From: Argopecten irradians
Lineage: Eukaryota; Mollusca; Bivalvia; Pectinida; Pectinidae
Reading direction: 5' to 3'
Length of the DNA stretch: 64,000 nt
Assembly: GCF_041381155.1 (NCBI RefSeq)
Contig: NC_091138.1
Coordinates: 34,651,604 to 34,715,603, forward strand
Part shown: in pieces, positions 34,871-48,262 of the stretch
Position numbering within the stretch: position 1 is the stretch's first letter
Layout: each line of letters starts with the position of its first letter
Notes under the pieces: generated by a model
Database searches by the model: none
Seen by the model: only the letters and a program-made list of their open reading frames with translations
Told to the model about the DNA's origin: nothing
Program-made: the position numbers and the translations under genes

Positions 34871-36649
34871 GCAATGAGTTTATCAGCTCTGTTATAAAAA
34901 ATAGTACAACAAAACGCAAAAAAAAACCCAAAAAACCGATATAGCCATTATGAATAATCTGGTTATTTGCATTTGTTCACCTGGAAACCCGCATATGCAA
35001 ATAAACGGAATCCACTGTGATCTAGAACGAATATACGTACCCGCCCGACTATACCTTTCGGCCTGGTACGATTTGGTCCCTATGTGTCGTAGTGGAGCAC
35101 TGCCTCCGAAAATCACTCGGGCATGGTTTTCTATACTTTTTTGTGGGTTTCCAATTATCAATGCGTATACATACATTTACATATTATTTTTATCCAAAAA
35201 AAACTTAACTACTATTCTTAATATTTACCGTACCGCTCATAAGACGTCAAATTCACAATTTGTGGACTTGCCGTATAAATTCCCTTCAGAAATACTTTCA
35301 TATGTATTATGTAAAAAAATAATGCCTCGGTGAGAATTTGATATTTTATGTGGTTCAGTTTTATTACCTAGTAGGTAAGCGATATCAAACAAGTACGATA
35401 AAAATGCAAAGAAACGTTTTACAATGGTGTGCATAATCATTTCTTTGCTCCATTGGCAGTAATAGGCACCAATTGTAGCTCTAAAGACGATACCATTTTC
35501 TATCAAAAAGTCTTTTGAGCTAACAATATTGCAGCTAACTGTGATCAAGTCGATATCGACGAGATAGTGATGCAGGGGAGACAACCTGTTCACAGCTGTG
35601 AATGTGTTCCACATTTTGACACGATAAAGTCCAGTGGAACGTCGGACACATTTTCACGACTTGAATAGTTTTGTAATTTGCACACAGGTAATATTTATTT
35701 ACATATATAAAGGTAGTTCATTACTCACTACAACTTAATGTCAATACAGGAGTAGCTACAATAGCTGAACTAATACATGTGTACACACTCGGCCCATTGC
35801 AGAATGAGCTGTTTCAATGTGTAGCTGGTATTTTAATTACTATGAAACTGCAGTGCTTATGCTTTTTAATATTTTCTGGAAATGTCAGTATTTTAGAATC
35901 CACCAACATGCAAATGAGTCTATATTTAGGTTTAGGGGGTATCAACTCACTTAGAACTATACAATGTACTTGACCCAGCAATGTAGTAAGAGTTGTCTCC
36001 CCTCGTACAAACAGATCTAAATAATGTACATATATCCTTGTATACATGTACTTCACAATGTAATGATCGAATGCAAACAAAAATTTAATTAATCATAGCA
36101 GTGAATTCTATAGAAAATATCACTTCTCACAAAAAATGTGAGTTTATTTTAGATAATGATAAAGAATACTAGGTATCATATAGGCCTACATGTATATATA
36201 GATTGTACATGTCTATTTTGTAACATGCAAATTAAACAGATGCATAACTCAATATTTACAGATATGTCTAGAGCAAAGACGAAGATCTATGTGGATGGCT
36301 TTGTCAAACCAGGGTTTGAGAAGGTGCTTCAGACATTTAAGTAAGTATCCATCAACAGGCTCCTCCAGTTAGTTTTGACATCCTCAATATTTCAGGGGTT
36401 ACTTACACTGTCATTAGATCCATTCTTGGATTATCTCATTTTAAAAGTGAAGGCAGTTTAGGAGAAAAAAAAGACCAATCACAGGCCCATAGGTTTCCTT
36501 TGAAAATTAGAGAGAAATTAAGTGACGCCCAACTGACGCCCAACTTCAAATACTCAGTGTCAATTGTTTTGATGTACATCAAAAGAAATCTTTACTTTAC
36601 CACTTTATCAGGGCACCAAATGGTCATTTTCAACACAATTTGACCTGTG

Positions 36650-36723
36650 TATAAAGACCACTTGGCTATAGAGACCATTTTTCTTCACCCGTTGGGTGGT
36701 CTTTATAGACAGGTTTGACTGTA
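36650..36723 (-). repeat. MITE end in intron 1 (unit A)
   Basis: GTGGTCTTTATAGACAGG followed by TTTGACTGTA is a typical MITE terminus. The partner AAAGACCACTTGGCTATAG lies at 36655. Unit B has the same at 51218-51293. Confidence 0.6.
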
Positions 36724-37817
36724 AGTATATTTCCACATGACTTGTACATGTTGGATAGATTTCAATGATGTAGCTGATTAAATAACCAATTTAAAAGTTT
36801 ATTCATACTAATAACTCCCCCAATCCCTACCCCTACCCCCCCCCTCCCCCTCCTCCTCTCGAATTTTCCTTTTTACCCATTCCTTCTCCTATATTGGATG
36901 ACTGGTATAATGATTGTAAATTCAAAGGTTTGTGTACATAATTGCATAAAATATTATGATGTGTGCTTTTAATGATGAGGCAAAATAAAAAAAATATTCT
37001 TGTTTCCAGTAACACCCTTTAAAAATGAAGGGTCGGTAGGTAGGGATTTTTTTTAAAAATATTTTTTTCTCTTCATCATAGTTTATTTCAGTGAAAAACT
37101 GAAGTAGACTTTATTCAACCTTATATAAGCCATGGAATTGATTCCCAGGAGTCAGTTTCACTAAGCGGCCTAAGTCAGGGACTAAGCTTAGTCGGGGCTA
37201 ACTTCAAGACTAGACTTGCTTTCCGACTAAAATCCGTTTCACTTACGGGCGTAAGTCATGTTCAGCCTAAAGTTAGTCTGAAATCCTAGGCCTGGCTAGA
37301 GGCAGGCCTAAGTGAAAGACTAAGTCTAAACTATCCCCGTAAATACAGAAAAACGCAGACCAGGAGACTACTGGTGTCTTAGATTTACAGAATTTGTACC
37401 AAAATTCAAGATTTTGTGAAAAATCAAACAAAATTTAGGTTGTTATTTGTTTGCTTGAGGACAAAAATGATAAAAAGTTTTTGATTTGAGTAGGCACTGA
37501 TTTTATAGTGTCGGCGGAGTTACCGGAATCACAAATATTTTTTGTATTGTAATTTATCATTATGTAAAAAATTTATCATTATGTACAAAATTGGTGGTAT
37601 ATTTTAAGGTATAACCTAGAACAAGGTCTAGAGAGAGGGGGGTCATTTGCTGCCTACTACAAAGGGGAACTGGTCGCCAATGTTTGGGGAGGAACAGCTG
37701 ACGGAAAGTCAGGGGTCCTGTGGAAAAAGGATTCTCTCCCTTGTTTCTACTCCACCACAAAGTCTATGTCAGCTGTTGTCATAGCACACCTAGTCGACAA
37801 GTAAGTACAAATGTGAT

Positions 37818-38061
37818 CATCCTCGCGGATACTCCAAGGATTACTATCACTGACATATATCCACCCTCCCTGGACTATCTCAAAGTAAAACTGGACAGTT
37901 GGAGACCCGCGCTTCAACTTCAGGGATGAGTAAGTAAACTTCAACATAATCAACCACAGTGTACCATTATCAAATTACCTGTGCTGGCTCCAGTTTTACT
38001 ATTAGATAGCCCAGGGGTGGATATAATGTCATTAATAATAACCTTTGGAGCATCAAGGATG
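37818..38061. mobile_element. MITE family M2, unit A copy 2 (intron 2)
   Basis: ATCCTCGCGGATACTCC at the left and GGAGCATCAAGGATG at the right are the degraded ends. Internal inverted pair: ATATCCACCC / GGGGTGGATAT. Confidence 0.7.
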
Positions 38062-38879
38062 CCAATGTAGAATGCTAGAAATGTTTTAAATCACTGGTTT
38101 TTTTTTTGGTTTTTTTTTTTTTTTTTGTAGTTTCAATATCAGTCTTCTTCAAGAATGTATTTTTTATTTTAAGATTAAGATAAATGGTATAACACTTAGA
38201 TTTGTTGAGAGATTTTGAAAGGAGAAAGAGATTAAAATTTGCATCTATCCATCCCACTTAAAACTAATTAGAAAACTAAAACATACGAATAATGTTCACT
38301 TTGTAGAGGATTATTGAACTACGCAGAGAAAGTGAAAACTTACTGGCCGAATTTGCTCAAATGGAAAAAAAGAAAGTGTTTCATTGGAGCAGCTTATTAG
38401 TAATCAGGTACGCTTAGCACAACATTAAAGGAAACCCACAAGACCAGGTGCTTTTTTGCGGGTTCATTGTTTGCCCTAGAAATAAACACAGAGGCAGAAA
38501 GCATCGGTTAGCCTCTTCCCATCTTTCCCCTGTACAAGAAATCAGCTATGTACACAATGATATTTTCTTTTGGTTTACAATATCAATGATTTTTTTGAAA
38601 TATGTACAGCCATTCCTGTGATGATGTGTTTGTGAAATATGTAAACTATCTCTTTTGTGTACACAGTGCCTTTACTGTGGATGAAAATTTCCAGATGTCC
38701 AATGATACAGGATATTAGACCTTTATACACAGAAAAAATGGAAACCATGTATATAATTACCAGTACTTTTAGAGATACATAAACAACATACTTCTCTCTT
38801 TTTGTGTACACAGGCGGCGTGTATGTCGGATTTTGATGTAAAAGAAATTTCAAAAAAATAAGATAAGGTACATCCCATT

Positions 38880-41190
38880 GCTAAATTTCATGATAATCCT
38901 ATAAAATAGTATTTGGACTTGTATTTGAATGAAATGACTGATCGTAACAATGCATGAAACAATTACTCTATTTGGAAACAATGATATTGTATTTTGTATT
39001 TATTTAGTATACATTGTTATCTGAAACCAGTGTAAAAACATGTCATGACATTATATTTTGTTGTCTGTAACAATGATAATGTAACAATATGTACAAACTT
39101 TATCTAACTTTATACTGTTGTACCTTGTTGTTTCGTATTTTGTAACAATGACATTGTATTTGCTGAAACTGATTGTAAAGAATTCAAGACATAATTTGAT
39201 GTACAAGTGAAACAATCAATGAATTGTATTTGAATGTCACAATGGTATTGGATGTAACTATTGTATTTGTGTAACTATTATTGATTTGATGTAACAAAGA
39301 CATGTAATGATGTAACAATCAATAGAAATTTAAATGTAACAATGATATTGTATTATGATACATTTGAATATTGATGTAACACTGAATCTAGTATACACTT
39401 GACATTGTATATGATGTAAGCAAAACAAACTGCAAATATGAAAAGAATTTGTCTGATCACTACAATGTTTGATTTGGATGCCGTATTTGATGTTAACAAA
39501 ACATATGATGTAACATGATTTATGTATGAAGTAACATGAAAGTAATAATGAATAAACAATGATATTGTATTTACCCAAATGATGTGAACAATGACATTGT
39601 ATTTGGATGTATTGTATTATTTGATGTAACAATGATATATTTGATGTAATTTAAGTAATCAATGATATTATGTGTTAAACAATGATCGCGTATTATGATA
39701 ATGAATATATGTATTGTATTGTGTTATTTATGTAACAATGATCAAATAATTGAATGTATTTTGAATGTAACAATGACATTGTGATATTGATATTGAATGT
39801 ACAATGACATATTAAACCATGAAAAGAAATTGAATGACATTGTATTTGATGACAATGATTATTAGTACTAACAATGACATGGTATTACCACTGAAAATAG
39901 AATCTGAATGTAACAATGAAGCATGTAATAATGAAACCTGATGACAATGACATTGTATTTAGAATGTAACAAAGTGTATTTATAATGACAATGTATTTGA
40001 TGTAACAATGTATTGTATTTGATTGGATGTAACAATGAGATTGTAAAGAAGTGATGTAACAATGACATTGTATTTCAAGATATTGTATTTATGTAAAATG
40101 ACATATTGTAGTTGATGTAACAATGACATATGTAAATTGATGTAAACAATGATTCATTGTTTTGAATGTAACAATGACATTGTAATTGATGGTAACAATG
40201 ACCGTACTTATGGGGTACTATCACTGATGTTAACAATAATATCTGATTTAAACAATGAACATTGTATTTGATGGTAACAATGATATTGTATTTGGTGAAA
40301 CATTGATATTGCATGTATCAGTCAATTTGTATTTGATGTAACAACAATTGTATTTGATGTTACACAATGACATTGTATTTGATGGTTACAATGATATAGT
40401 GATTTTGATGTCGGCAATGGGCATTGTTAATGTGATTAACATTGACATAGAAATTGATTTAACAATGATAATGTATTTTATGTTACAAAGACCAATCACA
40501 TTGATACCTGTGATGAAACCAGACCATTGTACTGTAATAACAATGATATTTGTATTTGAATGATATATGTATTTGACTGTTTACAATGATATTGTATTTG
40601 ATGTAACAATGACAATGTATTTGAATGTAACAATCATTGTATTATGATGTAACAATGACATTGTAATTTTGATGTAAACAAACCATGATGTACACAATGA
40701 CATTGTATATAATAACCATATGTTCTGACAATGTGTAATTTTGATGTAACACATCAAATGTAACCTGTGTAATTTTCCTTCCTGATATTGTAAATTTGAT
40801 GTAACAATGATATTGTATTTGATGTTACAATGACATTGTATGTGATAACCAATCATTGTATTATGATGTAAACAATTACACTTGTACTTGATGTAACAAT
40901 GTGGTAATTGTTGAAACAATGAATTTGTATTTTATAATGTACCATTGAATGTAACCCTGCCATTGAAATTTGATTGTAACAATGACATTGTAATGTAACC
41001 ATGATATTGTTATTATGAATGTAACAGGAGTAATCAAGGATATCTAGTATTTGATGTAACAAAGACATTGCATGTTACAATGTCTATTTGATGTAATTAC
41101 GAATAAGAAAATCGGATATCTAAGTGATGTAACATGACTAGGTGAGTATCAAATGACCATTGTATTAGCTGTTTCCAATGATTATTGTAT
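38880..41190. repeat. Eroded 23-bp minisatellite in unit A
   Basis: This is the same array as 53690-56013 (GATGTAACAATGACATTG units), but with indels in almost every unit. At 40205-40233 it contains a stray GGGGTACTATCACTGATG, which in unit B belongs to the MITE after exon 5 (56185). This mixing is hard to explain by point decay alone. Confidence 0.85.
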
Positions 41191-43979
41191 TGTTGACTAG
41201 TACTCAGAGGTTAACATCACCAATCACCTTAGCTCACTAGAACCAGATTGTAAACCACTAATTACTTTACTTCAAGCTGAAAATCCGTTTGGTGAGTTTC
41301 TGTGTTTTTTATTCCCTGTAATAATGCCTTCCGTACTCGGCAGGGGAAACTATCACTGATTATCCACCCCTGTATTGCAATATTGAAAACATTGAAGATT
41401 AACAGAGAGATTGACACCTACATCAAAGCAAATTCATTTTAACATTCCTACAATTCCTAACTGATGTAGACATGAAAGTGGTATATTCTGTAGCTCCAAT
41501 TTTACTATGAGATAGTAAAGATATTTCATTTCCCATTGAATCAGATATAACAAATAACTTCATATTTGGCAACACACATTTACAGATTTAGAATTTTATA
41601 TTGGGACTTCCGAAATCTTTTGTTCTACCGAGCACCACGAGTGGTGATATGAAGAAGTTTGATGTTGCTGACTACCTCGCAAATTTTTTTAAAGGCGATA
41701 TTGAGATATTGAATAAGACATCTGACAACCCAACCGACTTCCGCACTGTAAGTAAAAGTATCGCCTCATGTTGATATAGTTTTTATCCATCAACGTTGAA
41801 AATATTAATGATGTAAATGTTTTCAGAATTATGAATTGTAATTCTTTATACTTTACATTCTTACTTATATAACTTAAAAACAAAAAAACAACTTTCACTA
41901 AAAGTATATGTTTCCAAGTGACTTATTTCCACTTAACCAAAACTTTGTGCCTTGTTCTCCTTACTGAGCAACAGAATTCTCATAATTATTACTTTCAACT
42001 ATTTGATATTTCAATGACTGCTTAAAAATTTATTTTTATGTTTCTGGTTCACCCAACTAATTTTGAAATTTTGTCCTTGCCCTCAGCCTTTTGACCAATG
42101 ACCTTTAACCTATATGATACAGGTGAGACGAATGAATGACCCTGACATTCGGTGCCTCCCTGTGGGGTCTGTGTGTGGTCACGGGACAGCGGAATCTGTG
42201 GCTAAATTCCACGGTATCCTTGGTAACGGTGGTGTGTACAAAGGTAAGAGGATGTTGTCCCAGGAGAGTATACAGAGGATACAGGAGATGAAGGTCGGAG
42301 GATTTGACCTCTCCTTTAGTATGGATGGCATGTGGAGCCTGGGGACCATGTTGTTTCCCGTCTATGAAGATGAAAAGGTAAGCTACCAATATCTTAAAAA
42401 CTAGAGCTGTGAATTTGATAATATTATTTGGTTTTCCTGCATGGAGGAATCATTTTCTATCAAGGCCATAGAGTGCGGTGAGGTCACATATAGGGGTTAT
42501 AGAAAAAAGGTTTTGATGGATGTGACTGATATATCTGAAATGAATGTGTATGTAAAAAGTAATTATACTGTTACATTTTTCTTCTCAATAACCATTGGCT
42601 CAGATCAGTGATTTCCAAACTGATTAAAGTTATGGTTGATGAGGAAAAGACTACATTTAATGTTAGTGTATCTCCATTATCAATACTGCTTGGCTTACAT
42701 GGTTGCCATAACAATATGATTGACATGATGCTACGACTTTTTAAACAATATGTATATCACTGTAGAACTAAGAAAAGCTCTGTTTGTTTTAAAGTTCTGA
42801 AATGTCATATATGCCTATACTATGAGATTGAAAAGTTAAGACTGTTTGTAACTTTAATATACAGTTGAAACTTGTTAACTTGAACTCAGATAGGTAGAAG
42901 ATCCTGAGTTTACTTGAAAGTTGTTTTGTTGGACATGAACAACACTTTTTTAGTTCTATATTCTTTGTACCGTAAATCTTTATCTAAATATCATGCAGCT
43001 TATGAAGACCTGTCATACAGTACAGCCTCTATATAAAGACCACCTGCATAACAGTACTTCTTTATTTATCCCTGAATGCCTAATTTCAACACAAATTAGA
43101 CTCCATGTATACATGCAATATAGACTATATTCCGTCATACAATACCATGATACCTTCTTTGTTGTAGGGATCGAGTATATAAAATTGATACTATATTGAC
43201 CAACTGACGATGGAGTGTATAATTTTAAGATGTAGAGATGGTATATAAAATTTAATGCATTTGTATTAAATGTGATTACAAAAATCCCTAATTGTATGGT
43301 ACATTTTGTAGAGGATGATGAGTGTTTAGGACACGGTGGGTTTATGGAGGTCAGAAGGGGCTCGCCGACTCTCACTACAAACTTTCGTGTTTTAAATACC
43401 GTGCGTGTCGCGTTTCCCTTGGAAGAGTTCAGTGTTCCATTTAAGTGAGGAATTACAGGATTTATCCATTTCCATTTTATATCAACAACTAATACGTCTG
43501 TTTTTTGATGAAAAGGTGTCAATTTAGCAAGTGTATTATGCTGATTTGAATATTTGATGATTACAAATCTGTCAAAACATATCAATTAGGTTTAGTTTCC
43601 AACAAGAAAACGAAATTCAATATAAAAACTCATTCATGCACAGTCACATTTGTTGAAGGATTAGTGAAACGTAACAAAGGCATATATTGGAAACCGTGAC
43701 ACCACAAAAATCAACTGAACAAAAACTATGATTTTCCACATTTAATGAGGTGAAGTTCATTGATTACCCTAATGTTACATATTCAGTTACAATTTCTTAA
43801 AATAGACAAAATCGACAGCATGTGGTTAGTCGGGGAATCAGTTGATCTCTAATTCAAATCCCAAATAATTTCATAAATGTTGCACACTATAGAGTGTGAT
43901 GTGCTGTTTCGAGTGGTTGTGGTGAGCGAGCTATTTACTCCTTCCTAGATGTACATTTCGTTTTCATAACGGGACTGCG

Positions 43980-44142
43980 TTTGTTTGTTTGTTTGTTTGA
44001 TTTTAACGTCCAGCCAGGGCCATGTAAGGACGGCCTCCCATGTATGCAGTGTGTAGCGTGTGTGAAGTGCGAGGTGCGTGTTTTGGGACTGCGTAAGACG
44101 TATTTTATTCGTCGTTGTGGCATGGGCAGCATAAATTAACAA
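43980..44142 (-). repeat. SINE-like fragment (unit B)
   Basis: This is the partner of 28868-29022 and shows the same GTTT run and GGACGGCCTCCCATGTATGC. It is slightly closer to the full element at 22271-22797 than the A copy. Confidence 0.8.
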
Positions 44143-44389
44143 CAGCGAAAATTTAAATTACTAAATCAACTACATCACATGCACGTTTAAGATTGGTTAT
44201 TTAAGAAATATCGGTATTAACCTCTAGTCATTACTGTTCTGGTGTTGGACCTCACTGAAGCATGAAGAGACCAAGTGAACATGTTCCCTGTAGCATCCTA
44301 GGGACAGACCATTTGTATGATTACTTTCCTTTTGAGTTAAATTTCTGTTTCTAGATCTTCTCCAGCTTTTTCTTTCTCATATTTTCATG

Positions 44390-44595
44390 ACTTTAGCCCT
44401 TTCAATCATCTAAAGTTGTTGGTATTGATTACAATGTCAAATACTCGTGTTTCTCAAACCGTGTCTCATTTCCTTCTTAAACGTTCAGGGATTTTAATGA
44501 GGTAGGCCATTACAACATCGCTTAATTTCCATTTCATATTGACAAATAATACGTCAATGTTTTTGGCCTAAAGGTCTTTGACACATTGTGGGGTG
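44390..44595 (+). repeat. Recurrent interspersed repeat, copy in unit B
   Basis: This is the partner of 29275-29480 with signature ACCGTGTCTCATTTCC at 44457. Confidence 0.7.
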
Positions 44596-44869
44596 TTCTC
44601 CATGAGAACAATTTGGTGAAGGTTACAAATTTTGAAGAAATAAAAAAATATCGTAGCAATTCCGAAAGAAATGACAGAATTTTATATTATGCCTGTTAAA
44701 TATTTTAAGTCAATTTAAATTAATGGCCCTCATTGCAGACGAGATGAAGAAAAACAAAAAGCCTAGCGACTCAATTAATGATATTATTTATGTGCTTTTC
44801 TAGCCCTTTTATTACAAATATACGCTGTAGATTTATGGGCAATGACTAACATTGATTATGTATGTTATA

Positions 44870-45218
44870 TTAAAGTGAATAGTCGGGCAAAGAAAACCAG
44901 TCTAAATGCGTTCATTGGCCTTCCAAAAATTCTCACATATCAATACGACGGTCAAGTTCTGCTTACGTTTCCCAGTTCTGACCATTGAAATAAAGAAAAG
45001 TTGAAATCATTGAAAGCGAGGCTGCGTGGAAATGTAACCACGGACATAGTCAGCCTGGAGAGGACGTTTTAGAATTTCCATACTTTAAATTAATTTCTAC
45101 GTACGCAGACAGATTTTGACAAGAAAGTTTAATTTTCTATTCCATAAGAAATTATACTGGATACATTCACACCATTTTTACCGACTTTAGCCATCCTTGC
45201 CCGACTGTTCACTTTAAG
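44870..45218. mobile_element. TTAA-type MITE present only in unit B
   Basis: The ends TTAAAGTGAATAGTCGGGC and GCCCGACTGTTCACTTTAA are inverted repeats bounded by TTAA on both sides (44870-44873 and 45215-45218). At the matching place in unit A (about 29752) there is no insertion. TTAA at both ends is typical of piggyBac-type target sites. No coding sequence lies inside. Confidence 0.87.
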
Positions 45219-46926
45219 TTACATTGGTAAGATTATATCATTGTAAAAGGTTCGAAATTTTGTGGTGGTTATCGTTTTTTTTTTTTTGCCTGGTGCCATG
45301 TTACCTTTAATTTTACAATAATGTCGGTCTATGTGGCAAGATATCATCTTTATTTGGAATCAAAGAGTCTTGACTGAAAAGGAAGTATACTCGCCCATCC
45401 ATCCAATGTATAAAGGTATATGTATATTTTTATGTATGTGTATACTGATATCAGCAGATAAAAATACCCGTTGATATCGATTTCTCAATCATCGAAAAAA
45501 ACCAACACAATGCAATCATAACAATATGTATAACCATACAATATGTATTACCAATCCCAGAACAATTTTAATGTATCGTCTGCTTCCTTTCAAAATCTAC
45601 CATTTGGCATTGTGAGACGCATGCATTATGGTAATGCAGTATTGAAGGATTAGATTAGGTAAAATTGTACCATAAGAAATGGATAAAAAGTAATCAAGAT
45701 TCACTATGTTACTGTTTTGCTGTTCATTGACATGCCTATTGGAATAAAAAAAAATATCCACATGTCTAAGAAACATTCTTTCACCTGCTGAAGTACACGC
45801 TAATCATATTATCAATCATTAACAACATTTAGCAAACCGCTACATAATCCGTTGGTTTCCATTTGAAATCGTAAATACATTGGAGTCAAAAGGTGAAAAA
45901 TACCTACATAGAAAAAAACATCCTCTCACCTGCTGATGTGCACATATTGTCAGTCATTAACTACATTTAGCATTACCCCTACATAGATATTTTTACGTAA
46001 TGAAGACATTGTTAAATAATGGAATTACGGTGGATGCAATGACCATAGACCACTACTTTGGTCGTATGTCTTCTTTTTTTTCCCAACTATTTTTATATCT
46101 CTTTCTGTACCAACGTTCGCCTCTCTGTGACATCAGCATTCTTTTTCCAGAGAGTGTTATAGATGTCCCTAGGTCCTGCTTCCCTACTGCAGATGTTCCC
46201 ACGATAGTTGTGTGTCGCAATCGGCTTTTTGCTTCGTTGACTGACTTAGATGCCGACCCCTTCCAGCCAGTGTGTACTTCTTCACTTTCTAGCCGCACTT
46301 ATAATGGTCTCCCCTGCTGCTCGTCTCCGTGTGTTTCTGATAGCTGTATCTGTACCTCTTCTCTACAACTTTTCAGTGACCCTGACTTATGGATCCTTCC
46401 CGTGTTGATTTGGTAAGTTTGTACGGGTTTTGCTATGAACCTAACCCTCTTTTTTCCCCTCTATTAACTAGCTTTCCGTATTCTCTCCGCTCTTTGGTGG
46501 TTGTTCCTCTTGTTTCTAAGGATGTTGGTATATGTTGTTTGAAACAGATGATACAAGTAATGTTTTTTTCTGTCGTTCTTGTGTAATGTTGATATATTGA
46601 TAAACCGAATGATATATAGTGTCTGATTTAGGTTTCTTTAGGATTGAATACATAGATCATTCGTTGGTCTCCAATAACAAATCGTATGTATTTTGTATTG
46701 TGTCAAATGCTTGAAGACGTGGGCGAGCACGTGACTGTTTAGAACGCATTTATTTTACCAGTGCGGCAGGTTCAGCATTTGACAGTCAAAGGGTGAAAAA
46801 TACCTACATATAAGAAAATCCTTCTTAAATATTAAAATAAACTTTCTGACGTCGTTTGTATAAATGAGTATGGACGACATGGACTGTATATAGAGGCACG
46901 TATAGTACCTACGTGCCTGCGTTCAG
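45219..46926. other. Unit B sequence upstream of the gene, no recognised gene
   Basis: This contains an open frame of 138 codons at 46000-46416 that is disrupted and rearranged in unit A. It has a hydrophobic Phe/Leu-rich start and Cys/Ser-rich end but no known domain, so it is not called as a gene. Confidence 0.4.
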
Positions 46927-47282
46927 AAGATGCTCCACCGCCGACAAATGGTATTTTTTCACTATTAAAAACATGAGCAAACGATTTAGTATTTTTCCTT
47001 CAGTTACAAAAGTTACTTACTTTACACCATTACCACCAATGAAAAGTTTGAGCTTCTAATTTTACTTTAAGTTAAAAGAAAAGGAAGATTTAATTGCATC
47101 CCGAAAAAATCCTGTGTCACTATAACCTATATGGTATGAAATACTGATTGCGCATGCACCAAAGACAAAATGAATTATTTTATTATAGTTTTTGTGTTAA
47201 TCAGACATATATATACGATTGATTACCAATTATTTTTCAAATGATGAATGTCATTTATGCTCTGTCGGCGGTGGAGCATCTT
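46927..47282. mobile_element. MITE with TTAA-type target (unit B copy)
   Basis: This is the partner of 32461-32812, with the same AAGATGCTCCACCGCCGAC ends. It was present before the duplication. Confidence 0.88.
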
Positions 47283-47373
47283 TAAGAAAAGCCTTTCATT
47301 ACCAATCATTAACTACATTTAGATAGATTAACGACAGCAACAAACCATACCGGAACTATAACCTAACTTTCTC

Positions 47374-47540
47374 GCTCTTCATGATTTTAGCCGTTTTAAT
47401 CATCTAAAGTTTTTGATATTGATTACAATGTCAAAGACTCGTGCTTCTCAAACCGTGTCTCATTTCCTTCGTAAACGTTCGGGCATTCTAATGAGATGGG
47501 CAACATCGCTTAATTTCCATTTTTGACAAATAATTATCAG
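47374..47540 (+). repeat. Recurrent interspersed repeat, second copy in unit B
   Basis: This is the partner of 32912-33080, with TTCGTAAACGTTCGGGC at 47467. Confidence 0.7.
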
Positions 47541-48262
47541 TTTCTTGGCCTTTTTTTTTTTAAATTTATTTTGCGTCTTTTTGATTTTCTAAAACCTACA
47601 AGCTAACAAGGCGAACAAATCCACATGCAAAAAACCCACAAATTTTCCCTAGCGCTTTTTCGGCATTGATCTAATTGATGCATGCATTTCTTCAAAATAA
47701 TTAAGTTACTTTTATGCATTTGATCAAAAGAGGGGTCTTAATATAGATTTTTGGGAATGGTAGGAAGCATGGCTTTCCGCAGTTGCACACTTTATAAGTT
47801 CCTAAAACTGTTTGTGTTCCTACCAGTATGCGGACGAAAATCAGAAGAAAAAAACAACCTAAGGAAGGCCTTGTCTAACTTCGTTAAACCAGTCCCAGCC
47901 GATATTTTCAAGAAATAAATGCTGTACAAAACGCACGTAAGGTCATCCGAGCATTGAAATAAAAACGGTGAAATTGATTTCACGTAAAAGCCTGCATGTT
48001 TGTAACAAGAGAGAAAGGGTAGAAGATGGGAAATTAGCTGCAATGTTGTTATAAGACTTCTTCAGTGATACCTTTTATAGTATCGTAGGTCAAGCTAGTT
48101 AACGTTACCAACATTGATTGGTGGGGCTGAATACCTTTACCGTTGTGTAAGTCAGAGGGGCTTGCAGATATCCAGTAGCCCTATACCGTTATATACTCTT
48201 TACAACAACTTTATATATACTGTATAAATATGATCTGCAAGCGCCTGTGACAAAAATCACAG

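Larger units (their letters stand above)
28259..43377. repeat. 15-kb direct tandem duplication, unit A
   Basis: The sequence from CAAACTTTCGTGTTTTAAAT at 28259 is repeated from 43378 onward in the same order and orientation. Unit A is 15,119 bp. It includes a SINE fragment, MITEs, an upstream repeat region and a degraded copy of the beta-lactamase-like gene. It ends inside the last exon of that gene. Confidence 0.93.
36264..43380 (+). pseudogene. Beta-lactamase-like gene, degraded copy A
   Basis: This is a second copy of the gene at 50538-58399, in the same exon order. Three coding exons keep their length and frame: 36264-36340, 37609-37800 (with the SxxK motif) and 42123-42377. Exon 3 (38307-38407) is one base longer and runs into TAG. 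Exon 4 is represented only by scrambled pieces at about 38670-38700 and 38815-38870. Exon 5 (41201-41291) has lost about a quarter of its length. Exon 6 (41586-41747) is 4 bases longer, with extra T bases in one run. Exon 8 (43312-43380) has several single-base insertions and is cut at the duplication junction, so the C-terminal part is missing. Functional product is unlikely. Many breaks are single-base and homopolymeric, so poor consensus quality is a serious alternative. Confidence 0.85.

Noticed and set aside
34892..35333. Overlapping open frames on both strands, conserved in unit B
   Set aside because: Conservation is explained by the recent duplication; both strands are open, and neither resembles a known protein.
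46000..46416. 138-codon open frame in unit B
   Set aside because: Rearranged in unit A, low-complexity composition and no domain recognised.
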